Origin: a bacterium 1XD21-70
GTDB taxonomy: Bacteria > Bacillota > Clostridia > Lachnospirales > Lachnospiraceae
Length of the DNA: 64,000 nt
Assembly: GCA_003669055.1 (NCBI GenBank)
Contig: RAYB01000019.1
Coordinates: forward strand, 25,226 to 89,225
Direction: 5' to 3'
Positions 1 to 9,583 of the stretch are shown piece by piece. The notes under the pieces are model-generated. The model made no database searches. It had not been told where the DNA came from and saw nothing but the letters and a program-made list of their open reading frames with translations. The translations under genes were made by a program, and so were the position numbers. The stretch's first letter is position 1. Every line of letters begins with the position of its first letter.

Positions 1-2
1 GG

Positions 3-374
3 TTATCTGCGATTGTGGCAGCATTGATCGGAGCAGACCTCCTTATCCTGCTTTCGGATATTGACGGCCTGTATTCGGATGACCCACACACGAACCCGGA
101 GGCTGAATTTATCAGCCTGGTAAAGGAGATCACCCCCTCCCTTTTGGACATGGGGAAAAATACGGCAGGGAGTGATGTAGGGACGGGAGGGATGGCGGCA
201 AAGCTGGCTGCTGCCCGGATTGCAACAGACAGTGGTTCTGACATGGTGATTGCCAATGGAAAAGATTTGGAAGTGATCCACGAGATTATGCAGGGTATGC
301 CAAAGGGCACCCTCTTTATGGCACATACAAACCTGGATTTTGATTTGATGGATTACATCAATTACCAATATTAG
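3..374 (+). CDS. proB: Glutamate 5-kinase, C-terminal part (cut by window start)
   Basis: First enzyme of proline synthesis, phosphorylating L-glutamate. Only the last 123 residues are in the window; the reading frame is open from base 3 and the true start lies to the left. The amino-acid-kinase fold is recognisable from the motif DIDGLYSDDP, which is followed by a VGTGGMAAKLAAA segment typical of ProB. The protein ends soon after the kinase domain, so it lacks the C-terminal PUA domain that longer ProB proteins carry. proA follows about 0.8 kb downstream in the same direction, with two small genes between, so this is probably one transcription unit. Confidence 0.93.
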   Translation, partial: LSAIVAALIGADLLILLSDIDGLYSDDPHTNPEAEFISLVKEITPSLLDMGKNTAGSDVGTGGMAAKLAAARIATDSGSDMVIANGKDLEVIHEIMQGMPKGTLFMAHTNLDFDLMDYINYQY

Positions 375-392
375 GCAGAAAGGAAGAAAACA

Positions 393-620
393 ATGGATCA
401 GGGCATGATTGACCGGATTAATGAATTGTACCATAAGTCCCAGTCCACAGGGCTGACCGAGGAGGAGAAGGCTGAACAGGCTGCGCTCCGGAAAGAATAT
501 ATTGCCGCAATCCGCAGAAATATGCGTGCAAACCTCAACAGCATTTCCATCCGGGAACAGGATGGGACGATCACGGATTTAGGAAAAAAATACGGCGGTA
601 TCCGAGATGAACAATCCTAA
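393..620 (+). CDS. DUF896 family protein (YnzC-like)
   Basis: Small 75-residue protein of the DUF896/YnzC family, seen from the N-terminal segment with INELYHKSQSTGLTEEE and AEQAALRKEYIAA, which forms a two-helix hairpin. In Bacillus some members belong to the SOS-linked yneA operon; a precise function is not established. It lies 18 bases after proB behind a purine-rich ribosome binding site (AAAGGAAG), and its end overlaps the next gene by 14 bases, which suggests translational coupling. No domain beyond DUF896 is visible. Confidence 0.85.
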   Translation: MDQGMIDRINELYHKSQSTGLTEEEKAEQAALRKEYIAAIRRNMRANLNSISIREQDGTITDLGKKYGGIRDEQS

Positions 621-1176
621 AGAACACATCCGGGAAGAAATGCGCCGGTTGCGCAGTGCACTATCCCCGGAAGAGAAAAACAGGCTGGATCAGCAGATCA
701 CACAGCGGCTTTGGGATTGGCCTGCATTTCAAGAGGCAGCCGTGGTCTATCTTTATGCATCTTTGGCACAAGAAGTGGATACCTGGGGGCTGTTAGGGCA
801 ATTGTGGAAAAAGAAAGTCCGCGTTGCCCTGCCCCGGGTAGAGAAAAAAAGGCTGCGGTTTTACTTTGTGGATAACAAAGATGCGCTGGAAAGCGGATTT
901 TACGGGATCCAGGAACCAGCAAAAGGCTGTCCGTTGGCCAGGGACGCAAAAGCGGTGGTTGTCACCCCTGGTTTGGCATTTTCCGTATCCGGAGACAGGG
1001 TTGGCTATGGAGGCGGTTATTATGACCGCTTTTTTGAACAGGAGCCAGGGCACCTATGTGTTGCCCTTGCCTACCCGTTCCAGGTAAAAGCGGACATTAC
1101 TGCAGAAAAAACAGACCACAGAATGCAGTGGATTATCACTTCGGACAAAATTATAGAATGCCCACAGGGCGCCTGA
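607..1176 (+). CDS. 5-formyltetrahydrofolate cyclo-ligase
   Basis: Converts 5-formyl-THF to 5,10-methenyl-THF with ATP, returning an inactive folate form to the one-carbon pool. The 189-residue length fits the family. The C-terminal signature [12 protein letters not shown] forms the ATP/folate site, and the N-terminal region has the usual [20 protein letters not shown] helix. The start overlaps the end of the DUF896 gene. Its position inside the proB-proA unit may be simple co-transcription rather than a pathway link. Confidence 0.93.
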   Translation: MNNPKEHIREEMRRLRSALSPEEKNRLDQQITQRLWDWPAFQEAAVVYLYASLAQEVDTWGLLGQLWKKKVRVALPRVEKKRLRFYFVDNKDALESGFYGIQEPAKGCPLARDAKAVVVTPGLAFSVSGDRVGYGGGYYDRFFEQEPGHLCVALAYPFQVKADITAEKTDHRMQWIITSDKIIECPQGA

Positions 1177-1190
1177 CAGGAGGAGAACTT

Positions 1191-2435
1191 ATGGATTTAG
1201 CAGATATCGGACAACGGGCAAAAACAGCGGCATCTTATTTAAACCAATTGGGAGTTTCCAAGAAAAACCATGGCCTTAAAATGGCTGCCCAGTCCCTCAT
1301 AGACGGGACGGCTGAGATTTTAGAGGCAAACCTTGAGGACTGGAACAAGGCTAAATCTGCCGGGATGAAGGAATCGCTGCTAGACCGCCTTAAACTGACG
1401 CCTGGCCGGATCCAGGCAATGGCAGACGGGCTGATGCAGCTGGCGGCATTGGAAGATCCGACCGGGGAAGTGCTGTCGATGAAAAAACGGCCGAACGGCC
1501 TGATGGTCGGCCAAAAGCGCGTTCCGATTGGCGTGGTTGGGATGATCTATGAAGCCCGCCCCAATGTGACGGCAGATGCTTTTGGCTTGTGTTTTAAGAC
1601 AGGCAATTCCGTGATACTAAAGGGAGGCAGTGATGCCCTAAAGTCCAATGAGGCAATTGTGCATTGGCTTCAAACAGGCCTTTCAAAGGCTGGGATACAG
1701 ACGGATGCTGTACAGTTAATCACTGACCCCGGCCGGGAGGTGACGAGGCAGCTGATGCGTTTAAACCAATATATTGATGTGCTGATTCCCCGCGGAGGTG
1801 CCGGGCTGATCCGCACTGTGGTAGAACACAGCACGGTTCCGGTTATTGAGACAGGCACTGGGAACTGCCATATTTATGTGGATGAAGGCGCTGACCTGAA
1901 AATGGCTCTTGACATTATTGATAATGCCAAGACGCAGAGGGTCGGTGTCTGCAATGCATGTGAATCTCTGGTGGTTCACAGGGCAGAGGCTAAGCATTTT
2001 TTGCCTATGCTAAAGAAAAGGATGGATGAAAAAAAGGTAGAGGTGCGGGCTGATGCTGAGGCATGCGCTATTGTTCCTGGTTTTGTGATGGCATGTCAAG
2101 AAGACTGGGGGAATGAATATTTGGATTTTATTGTTTCCTTAAAGCTGGTGGGATCCCTGGAAGAAGCGGTTGCCCATATTAACCATTATAATACAGGACA
2201 TTCGGAATCGATTGTTACGAATAATTATGAACATGCACAGAGGTTTTTGGATGAGGTTGATGCGGCGGCAGTGTATGTAAATGCTTCTACACGTTTTACG
2301 GATGGGAATGAGTTTGGGTTCGGGGCTGAGATTGGGATCAGTACCCAAAAACTCCATGTCAGAGGTCCTATGGGGCTGGAAGCGCTCACCACTACAAAAT
2401 ATATTATTTATGGCAATGGGCAGATCCGGGGGTAA
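1191..2435 (+). CDS. proA: Gamma-glutamyl phosphate reductase
   Basis: Second step of proline synthesis, reducing glutamyl-5-phosphate to the semialdehyde with NADPH. The protein has 414 residues, normal for ProA. An open frame extends upstream to 1056, but the ATG at 1191 is preceded by AGGAGG and gives the usual N-terminus. Visible motifs are the [15 protein letters not shown] region and the catalytic cysteine (about C257) in the motif VGVCNACES. It acts in the cytoplasm with ProB, which lies just upstream. Confidence 0.95.
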   Translation: MDLADIGQRAKTAASYLNQLGVSKKNHGLKMAAQSLIDGTAEILEANLEDWNKAKSAGMKESLLDRLKLTPGRIQAMADGLMQLAALEDPTGEVLSMKKRPNGLMVGQKRVPIGVVGMIYEARPNVTADAFGLCFKTGNSVILKGGSDALKSNEAIVHWLQTGLSKAGIQTDAVQLITDPGREVTRQLMRLNQYIDVLIPRGGAGLIRTVVEHSTVPVIETGTGNCHIYVDEGADLKMALDIIDNAKTQRVGVCNACESLVVHRAEAKHFLPMLKKRMDEKKVEVRADAEACAIVPGFVMACQEDWGNEYLDFIVSLKLVGSLEEAVAHINHYNTGHSESIVTNNYEHAQRFLDEVDAAAVYVNASTRFTDGNEFGFGAEIGISTQKLHVRGPMGLEALTTTKYIIYGNGQIRG

Positions 2436-2532
2436 AGAAAACTCCCCCTTAAACCCCCTCCTTGGTGCCATTGTACCATAAATGTCGAAAAAGGTCAAAT
2501 TAAGAAATTATTAAGGAAAATAAAAGATTGGA

Positions 2533-3990
2533 ATGACAGGAAAAATGTATAATGAAATAACTTTGGATTTGCCATTACAAGAACCAGACAGGCAATATTA
2601 TTATATGGAAAAATGCCGCCGGCATGTCCATGAACTTGAAAAAGAAAAGGGGCATGCCTTGACGTTTTTTGTACGGACTTTTGGCTGCCAGATGAATGCC
2701 CGTGACTCGGAAAAGCTTCGGGGAATCCTTTTGCAGGCTGGGTTAAAAGAATGTGAGAATGAGGAAGCTGATTTTGTGCTCTACAATACCTGCACGGTAC
2801 GGGACAATGCCAATCAGAAGGTCTACGGGCATCTGGGGTATCTGCAGACTCTGAAAAAGAAAAACCCTGCCATGAAAATTGCTTTGTGCGGCTGCATGAT
2901 GCAGGAGCCTTTGGTTGTGGAGCGGATTAAAAAGAGTTATTGCTTTGTGGACTTGGTCTTTGGCACCCATAATATCTATAAGCTGGCTGAACTCTTGTAT
3001 TGCTGCCTGACAGAAAAAAAGATGGTGGTTGATGTATGGGATTCGGCCAAGGCTGTGGTTGAGGATCTCCCGGCGGTACGCAAATATCCGTTTAAGTCCG
3101 GCGTTAATATTATGTATGGATGCAATAATTTTTGCAGCTATTGTATTGTCCCGTATGTGCGCGGGCGGGAGAGGAGCCGCGATCTGGAAGATATCCTTTC
3201 AGAGATACGCAGGCTGGCTTCTGGCGGGGTAAAGGAAGTCATGCTTTTAGGCCAAAATGTAAATTCTTATGGAAAAACCCTTGCAAAACCGGTAAGTTTT
3301 GCAGAACTGCTGTACCAGGTCAATGCTGTGGAAGGCATTGAACGGATTCGTTTTATGACCTCCCATCCCAAGGATCTTTCCGATGGCCTGATCGCTGCCA
3401 TGCGTGACTGCAAGAAGGTTTGCCATCACTTACATTTGCCGCTACAGTCCGGGAGCAGCCGGATCCTAAAAGTGATGAACCGTTGTTATACGAAAGAACA
3501 GTATCTGGATTTGGTGGAACGGATCCGGGCGGCAATCCCTGATATTTCCCTGACAACGGACATTATTGTTGGTTTTCCGGGTGAGACAAAAGAGGATTTT
3601 GAGGAGACGCTTGATGTTGTCCAAAAAGTCCGCTTTGACAGTGCATTTACTTTTCTCTATTCCAAACGTGCCAAAACTGCGGCGGCGGAAATGGAAAACC
3701 AGGTGCCGGAGGCTGTGGCAAAAGAACGCTTTGACCGGTTGCTGCGGGAAGTGCAGCAGATTGCCTCAGAGGTATGCGGGCGGGATGTGAATACGGTGCA
3801 GCCTGTGCTGGTAGAATGCGAAAATGACCACCAGGCTGGTTATGTCAGCGGGCGGCTTGGCAATAATCTGTTGGTTCATTTTCCGGGGGATGCTTCCCTG
3901 GTTGGGCAGATTGTGCCTGTAAGGCTGACTAACGCCAAGGGGTTTTACTATATTGGAAAAAGTGAAAAAGAAACTGAGGACGGAAGATGA
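2533..3990 (+). CDS. miaB: tRNA-2-methylthio-N6-dimethylallyladenosine synthase
   Basis: Radical SAM methylthiotransferase that adds the 2-methylthio group to i6A37 of tRNAs, after MiaA. Its 485 residues carry three domains: an N-terminal UPF0004 domain whose cysteines lie in FGCQMNA, NTCTVRDNA and CGCMMQ; a radical SAM core with the CxxxCxxC cluster motif (YGCNNFCSYCIVPYVRGRE); and a C-terminal TRAM domain. It overlaps mutS by four bases (ATGA). miaA lies in the same cluster about 4.6 kb on, so both enzymes of the pathway are near each other. Confidence 0.96.
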   Translation: MTGKMYNEITLDLPLQEPDRQYYYMEKCRRHVHELEKEKGHALTFFVRTFGCQMNARDSEKLRGILLQAGLKECENEEADFVLYNTCTVRDNANQKVYGHLGYLQTLKKKNPAMKIALCGCMMQEPLVVERIKKSYCFVDLVFGTHNIYKLAELLYCCLTEKKMVVDVWDSAKAVVEDLPAVRKYPFKSGVNIMYGCNNFCSYCIVPYVRGRERSRDLEDILSEIRRLASGGVKEVMLLGQNVNSYGKTLAKPVSFAELLYQVNAVEGIERIRFMTSHPKDLSDGLIAAMRDCKKVCHHLHLPLQSGSSRILKVMNRCYTKEQYLDLVERIRAAIPDISLTTDIIVGFPGETKEDFEETLDVVQKVRFDSAFTFLYSKRAKTAAAEMENQVPEAVAKERFDRLLREVQQIASEVCGRDVNTVQPVLVECENDHQAGYVSGRLGNNLLVHFPGDASLVGQIVPVRLTNAKGFYYIGKSEKETEDGR

Positions 3991-6659
3991 ACGGATTATC
4001 GCCAATGATGTCTCAGTATGTGGAGACAAAAAAGCAATATCAGGACTGCATTCTCTTTTACCGTTTGGGTGATTTTTACGAGATGTTTTTTGAAGATGCA
4101 AAGACGGTCTCAAAAGAGTTGGAACTCACCCTTACCGGAAAGGAATGCGGATTGGAGGAACGCGCACCGATGTGCGGCGTTCCTTACCATGCTGTGGACA
4201 CTTATTTGAGCCGGTTGGTGCAAAAAGGCTATAAAGTGGCAATTGCAGAACAGGTGGAAGATCCCAAGCTGGCCAAAGGCTTGGTGAAACGGGAAGTGAT
4301 CCGTGTGGTGACCCCCGGAACCATAACCAGTTCCCAGGCTTTGGATGAAACCAAAAATAATTACCTGATGGGGATTGTGTATCTGGGCGAGAAGATGGGA
4401 ATATCGGTTGCGGATATTACGACGGGAGATTTTTTGGTGACGGAAGTGGAAAATGAACAATCCCTCTATGATGAAATCCACAAATTTTCTCCCTCTGAGA
4501 TTGTCTGCAATGATGCTTTCTCCATGTCAGGGATCAGCCTGGAAGAGATGAAAAACCGCTGCCGTTTTTCCATGTCTTCTTTGGATTCCCATTTTTTCCA
4601 GGATGAAAGCTGCCGCAAAATCCTGCGTGAACATTTTAAGGTAGGAAGCCTGGAAGGGCTGGGGCTTGCTGATTATGATGTCGGGGTGATTGCTGCTGGT
4701 GCTATTTTGCAGTATTTGTATGAAACACAGAAAAATACGCTGGATCACTTAACGGTGATTGTCCCCTATTCCACGGGCAATTACATGGTTCTGGATTCCT
4801 CCACGAGGCGGAATCTGGAACTGCTTGATACGATGCGGGAACGCCAGAAAAAAGGAAGCCTTTTGTGGGTGCTGGATAAAACCCGCACGGCTATGGGAGC
4901 CAGGCTTTTGCGCACCTGGATTGAACAGCCCCTGATTGAGAGAAATGCAATCCTAGAACGCCAGCTGGCGGTTGAAGAACTGAATTTGAATTATATCGGC
5001 AGGGAAGAACTCGGAGAATATTTAAACCCGATTTATGACCTGGAACGCCTGATCGGCCGTATCAGCTACAAAACAGCTAATCCCCGTGACCTTTTGGCAT
5101 TCAGCAATTCGATTGCCATGGTTCCCCATATCAAAAATCTGCTCTGTGAGTTCACTTGTGGAAATCTCAAGGCTCTTCAAGATGAGTTGGATCCCCTGAA
5201 AGAACTCTGCAGCCTCATTCAACAGGCCATTGTGGATGAACCTCCGGTTTCTGTCCGGGAGGGCGGCATTATCCGCGAGGGGTACCATGAAGAAGCAGAC
5301 AAGCTTCGCCATGCAAAAACAGAAGGAAAAACCTGGCTGACCCAGCTAGAAACCAGAGAACGCGACAAAACCGGAATTAAAAACCTGAAAATCAAATTCA
5401 ATAAAGTATTTGGCTATTATTTTGAGGTTACCAATTCCTTTAAAGATCTTGTCCCTGAATATTTTATCCGCAAACAGACCCTTACCAATGCGGAACGTTA
5501 TACGACGGATGAACTGAAAAACCTGGAAGACATTATTTTGGGGGCAGAAGATAAGCTTTTTTCCCTGGAATATGACCTGTTCTGCGAGGTTCGCGATACG
5601 ATTGCTTCGGAAGTAGTCCGCATCCAGAAAACAGCCCGGGCTTTGGCAGCCATTGATGTCTATGTATCCCTTTCCACGGTAGCTACCAGGAACAATTACA
5701 TCAAGCCTGCCATCAATGAAAAAGGGGTGATCCAGATCAAAGGCGGGCGCCATCCGGTGGTTGAAAAAATGATGGGAAATGATTTTTTTGTGTCCAATGA
5801 TACCTTTTTGGATAATGGCAAAAACAGGATCTCTATCATAACCGGCCCTAACATGGCAGGAAAATCAACCTATATGAGGCAGACAGCCCTGATTGTGGTG
5901 ATGGCTCAGATGGGCTGTTTTGTCCCGGCGGATTCTGCCAATATCGGAATCTGCGACCGGGTCTTTACCCGCGTGGGTGCTTCCGATGACTTGGCTTCCG
6001 GCCAGAGCACTTTTATGGTAGAAATGACAGAGGTGGCCAATATCCTCCGCAACGCTACCCGCAACAGCCTGCTTATCCTTGATGAAATCGGGCGGGGAAC
6101 CAGTACTTTTGACGGCTTAAGCATTGCCTGGGCGGTGGTGGAGCACATCAGCAACACCCGGCTGTTAGGTGCCAAAACTTTGTTTGCCACGCATTACCAT
6201 GAACTGACGGAATTAGAAGGGATCATTAACGGGGTTAACAATTATTGCATTGCGGTCAAGGAAAACGGCGATGACATTGTATTCTTAAGAAGGATTGTCC
6301 GGGGCGGGGCTGACAAAAGCTATGGGATCCAGGTAGCAAAGCTTGCCGGGGTGCCGGATTCGGTGATTGCCAGGGCAAAGGAACTGGTGGAAGAGTTGGT
6401 TGCCTCAGACCTGACATCAAAAACCCGCGAAATTGCTGAGATCAGTGCTAATATTACCAGCCGTAAGGCAGTGGCAAAACCTGACGAAGTGGAGTTGAGG
6501 CAGCTTACACTGTTTGACACGGTTCGTGAAGATGATATCATAAAAGAAATAAAGGAATTGGAATTAGGGCGGATGACGCCGATTGATGCCTTAAATGTCT
6601 TATACCGCTTCCAGACAAAGCTGAATAACCGTTGGACGGCTGACGAGAAGGAGACATAA
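3987..6659 (+). CDS. mutS: DNA mismatch repair protein MutS
   Basis: Mismatch-recognition ATPase of 890 residues, a normal MutS1 length. The N-terminal mismatch-binding domain contains the Phe-x-Glu motif in YRLGDFYEMFFEDA. The C-terminal ABC-type ATPase has Walker A (GPNMAGKST), the signature segment around ASDDLASGQSTFMVEM, Walker B (LLILDEIGRGT) and the FATHYHEL His switch. The start overlaps the miaB stop. mutL follows after 30 bases, giving the common mutS-mutL pair. Confidence 0.97.
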   Translation: MNGLSPMMSQYVETKKQYQDCILFYRLGDFYEMFFEDAKTVSKELELTLTGKECGLEERAPMCGVPYHAVDTYLSRLVQKGYKVAIAEQVEDPKLAKGLVKREVIRVVTPGTITSSQALDETKNNYLMGIVYLGEKMGISVADITTGDFLVTEVENEQSLYDEIHKFSPSEIVCNDAFSMSGISLEEMKNRCRFSMSSLDSHFFQDESCRKILREHFKVGSLEGLGLADYDVGVIAAGAILQYLYETQKNTLDHLTVIVPYSTGNYMVLDSSTRRNLELLDTMRERQKKGSLLWVLDKTRTAMGARLLRTWIEQPLIERNAILERQLAVEELNLNYIGREELGEYLNPIYDLERLIGRISYKTANPRDLLAFSNSIAMVPHIKNLLCEFTCGNLKALQDELDPLKELCSLIQQAIVDEPPVSVREGGIIREGYHEEADKLRHAKTEGKTWLTQLETRERDKTGIKNLKIKFNKVFGYYFEVTNSFKDLVPEYFIRKQTLTNAERYTTDELKNLEDIILGAEDKLFSLEYDLFCEVRDTIASEVVRIQKTARALAAIDVYVSLSTVATRNNYIKPAINEKGVIQIKGGRHPVVEKMMGNDFFVSNDTFLDNGKNRISIITGPNMAGKSTYMRQTALIVVMAQMGCFVPADSANIGICDRVFTRVGASDDLASGQSTFMVEMTEVANILRNATRNSLLILDEIGRGTSTFDGLSIAWAVVEHISNTRLLGAKTLFATHYHELTELEGIINGVNNYCIAVKENGDDIVFLRRIVRGGADKSYGIQVAKLAGVPDSVIARAKELVEELVASDLTSKTREIAEISANITSRKAVAKPDEVELRQLTLFDTVREDDIIKEIKELELGRMTPIDALNVLYRFQTKLNNRWTADEKET

Positions 6660-6689
6660 TAATATTATGTAAACATATGGAGGTGGAAA

Positions 6690-8564
6690 ATGCCCAATAT
6701 ACAGATCCTGGATCAAAGTACCATTAACAAAATTGCCGCCGGGGAAGTCATAGAGCGGCCGGCCTCCGTAGTCAAAGAACTGATGGAAAATGCGATTGAC
6801 GCGAAGGCATCCGCCATCACTGTGGAAATCCGCGATGGCGGGATTTCTTTTATCCGGGTAACGGATAACGGATGCGGCATTTTGGCTGACGAAATTCCCC
6901 TGGCATTTTTGCGCCACTCTACCAGCAAAATCCGCACCGTGGAAGATCTGTTTTTGGTATCTTCCCTTGGTTTCCGCGGAGAGGCACTTTCCAGTATTGC
7001 TGCCGTAGCCCAGGTGGAAGTGATCACCCGCACCTGCGGGAACCTGACAGGAACCCGCTACCAGATTGAAGGCGGTGCGGAAAAAAGCAAAGAAGAGATC
7101 GGGGCTCCGGAAGGAACCACCTTTATTGTACGGAATTTGTTTTACAATACCCCGGTGCGGAAAAAATTTTTGAAAACAGCTATGACGGAAGGGGCGCATG
7201 TCGGCGATTTGGTCGAAAAAATTGCCTTGTCCCATCCGGAAATCTCGATCCGCTTCATTCAGAACAACCAAAATAAACTTTATACTTCCGGGAACCATAG
7301 CATAAAGGATATTATTTATACGGTATATGGAAGAGAGATTGCCGCTAACCTTTTGCCGCTGCAGGCCAGTTATGAGGCAATCTCTGTCAAGGGATTTGCC
7401 GGAAAGCCGGTCATTGCCCGCAGCAACCGCAGCTTTGAAAACTATTTTATCAACGGACGTTATATTAAAAGCAATATTATCGGTAAGGCAATCGAAGATG
7501 CTTACCGTCCTTTTATGATGCAGCATAAATATCCCTTTACTATGCTGCATTTGCAGGTGGAACCGGAACTGCTGGATGTAAATATCCATCCTACGAAAAT
7601 GGAATTGCGCTTCCAGAACGGGGAGGCGGTATTTCGTGCGGTGCAGGATGCCATCACAAAAGTGCTGATGCACAAAGAACTCATACCGCAGGTGGAACCG
7701 GGAACAGCAAAAAATCATGAAAAAATACCGGTACCAAAGCCACAGCTAAACCAGGCAAAAAGCCAAGCCATACCGGAGCCTTTTGAAAAGCAGCGTATGG
7801 CACAGTGGCAGGATGCCCGTAGCCACAGCACGGCTTTCAATGTCCACAGCACGGATTTTGCCGGGGTTGCAGAGGAGCCTGCCGGTTATTCCGCCCAGGA
7901 AAAACCTCAGCCTGAGGAAAAAACGGTATCCGGCCTGACCCGGCAGATGGATCTTTTTGAAGAACGCCTCTTAGAACCATCCTCCCGTATCCGCCATAAG
8001 CTGATCGGCCAGCTTTTTGATACCTATTGGCTGGTAGAGTTTCATGACCAGCTGTATATTATCGACCAGCATGCTGCCCATGAAAAAGTCTTATATGAGC
8101 AGACAATGGCTTCCCTGGCCAACCGGAAACAGTCCAGCCAGATGGTGGAACCGCCGATTGTCCTGACCCTCGGCGGCCGGGAAGCGGATCTTTTTGAAAA
8201 AAACCGGCATATTTTTAAGGATATCGGGTTTGAGATTGAACATTTCGGAGGCCGCGAGTATGCGATCCGCGCGGTTCCGGACAATCTGTTTTCTCTCGCC
8301 CATAGAGAACTTCTGATGGAAATTATGGATGGGCTCTCAGAGGACGCCTCTTTTGGCGGCTCCTCCATGGTCTACGAAAAGGTAGCCTCAATGTCCTGCA
8401 AGGCTGCTGTCAAAGGCAACCATTCCATGAGTTTTTCGGAGGCAGACCAGCTGATTGACCAGCTGTTAAAGCTGGAAAACCCATACGCCTGCCCCCATGG
8501 GCGCCCCACGATCATTTCTATGAGCAAATATGACCTGGAAAAGAAATTTAAACGCATTGTATAA
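6690..8564 (+). CDS. mutL: DNA mismatch repair protein MutL
   Basis: Matchmaker and endonuclease of mismatch repair, 624 residues. The N-terminal GHKL ATPase carries the motifs KIAAGEVIERPASVVKEL, DNGCGI and FRGEAL. After a low-complexity linker (about residues 330-410), the C-terminal dimerization domain has the endonuclease motif DQHAAHEKVLYE (from about D459) and CPHGRP near the end. It is therefore the nicking type of MutL found in bacteria without MutH. The start is set by GGAGGTGG seven bases upstream. Confidence 0.97.
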   Translation: MPNIQILDQSTINKIAAGEVIERPASVVKELMENAIDAKASAITVEIRDGGISFIRVTDNGCGILADEIPLAFLRHSTSKIRTVEDLFLVSSLGFRGEALSSIAAVAQVEVITRTCGNLTGTRYQIEGGAEKSKEEIGAPEGTTFIVRNLFYNTPVRKKFLKTAMTEGAHVGDLVEKIALSHPEISIRFIQNNQNKLYTSGNHSIKDIIYTVYGREIAANLLPLQASYEAISVKGFAGKPVIARSNRSFENYFINGRYIKSNIIGKAIEDAYRPFMMQHKYPFTMLHLQVEPELLDVNIHPTKMELRFQNGEAVFRAVQDAITKVLMHKELIPQVEPGTAKNHEKIPVPKPQLNQAKSQAIPEPFEKQRMAQWQDARSHSTAFNVHSTDFAGVAEEPAGYSAQEKPQPEEKTVSGLTRQMDLFEERLLEPSSRIRHKLIGQLFDTYWLVEFHDQLYIIDQHAAHEKVLYEQTMASLANRKQSSQMVEPPIVLTLGGREADLFEKNRHIFKDIGFEIEHFGGREYAIRAVPDNLFSLAHRELLMEIMDGLSEDASFGGSSMVYEKVASMSCKAAVKGNHSMSFSEADQLIDQLLKLENPYACPHGRPTIISMSKYDLEKKFKRIV

Positions 8565-8584
8565 CGTATCAGGGAGGAAATGAT

Positions 8585-9583
8585 ATGAAACAGCCATTAA
8601 TCGTACTGACAGGGCCTACTGCCGTGGGGAAAACTTCCCTGGCCGTCCAGCTGGCCCGGGCATTGGACGGCGAAATTATCAGCGCTGACTCCATGCAGGT
8701 ATACCGCCATATGGATATCGGCTCGGCAAAGGTTACGAAGCAAGAAATGAATGGAGTCCCACACCACCTGATTGATGTCTTAGAGCCGTGGGAAGACTTT
8801 AATGTGGCTGTTTTCCAGGCCATGGCCAAGCAGGCTTTATCCGGCGTTTACCGGCGCGGCCATGTTCCTATAGTGGCCGGAGGCACCGGATTTTATATCC
8901 AGGCGCTTCTCTACGATATTGATTTTAAAGAAAATGAAGATCATTCTTGTGTACGGGCAGAACTGGAAAAAATAGCCCAGGCGCACGGAAACGAGTATCT
9001 GCACCAGCTGTTGGAGAAGGCTGACCCCAATGCGGCGGCGCAGATCCATGCGAACAACCGCAAACGCGTAATCCGGGCATTGGAATATTACCGGCTTACC
9101 GGGCAGCAGATTTCAGAACACAACCAGCAGGAACGCAAGAAAAGTTCCCCTTACCGGTTTTATTATTATGTATTAAACTGCGACCGTACACTCTTGTACC
9201 AAAGGATTGAGCAGCGTGTAGATCAGATGCTTGCTGCCGGTTTGGTTGCCGAGGTGGAAAAGCTGCGGGATATGGGATGCTGCCGAGGCATGACCTCCAT
9301 GCAAGGGCTCGGTTACAAAGAAATCCTGGATTACCTGAACCAAAAATGCGGCCTCGAAGAAGCAGTCAGGGTATTAAAACGCGACACCCGGCATTTTGCT
9401 AAGCGCCAACTGACCTGGTTTAAGCGAGAACGCGGCGTGCGGTGGCTGCAGCTGGAGGATTTTGGCTGCGACCAGGGATTGATATTGGAACACATCCTGG
9501 AAGAATTCCGCCAGGAAGAAGAATCGGCAAAAAAGAACGAACAGAAGGAGACAGCTTTTGATGAAATTGGAACAGATGTATGA
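8585..9583 (+). CDS. miaA: tRNA dimethylallyltransferase
   Basis: Transfers the dimethylallyl group to A37 of tRNAs reading UNN codons, making the substrate of MiaB. The protein has 332 residues, slightly long for the family. The P-loop GPTAVGKTSLA is at the N-terminus, followed by the catalytic-region motif SADSMQVYRHMDIGSAK and, later, RDTRHFAKRQLTWFKRE. The C-terminal 25 or so residues are charged and probably disordered. Its 3' end overlaps the next gene by about 23 bases. Confidence 0.96.
   Translation: MKQPLIVLTGPTAVGKTSLAVQLARALDGEIISADSMQVYRHMDIGSAKVTKQEMNGVPHHLIDVLEPWEDFNVAVFQAMAKQALSGVYRRGHVPIVAGGTGFYIQALLYDIDFKENEDHSCVRAELEKIAQAHGNEYLHQLLEKADPNAAAQIHANNRKRVIRALEYYRLTGQQISEHNQQERKKSSPYRFYYYVLNCDRTLLYQRIEQRVDQMLAAGLVAEVEKLRDMGCCRGMTSMQGLGYKEILDYLNQKCGLEEAVRVLKRDTRHFAKRQLTWFKRERGVRWLQLEDFGCDQGLILEHILEEFRQEEESAKKNEQKETAFDEIGTDV

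Noticed and set aside
6600..7718. Minus-strand frame of 372 codons within mutL
   Set aside because: It lies opposite a clear MutL coding region and shows no family motif.
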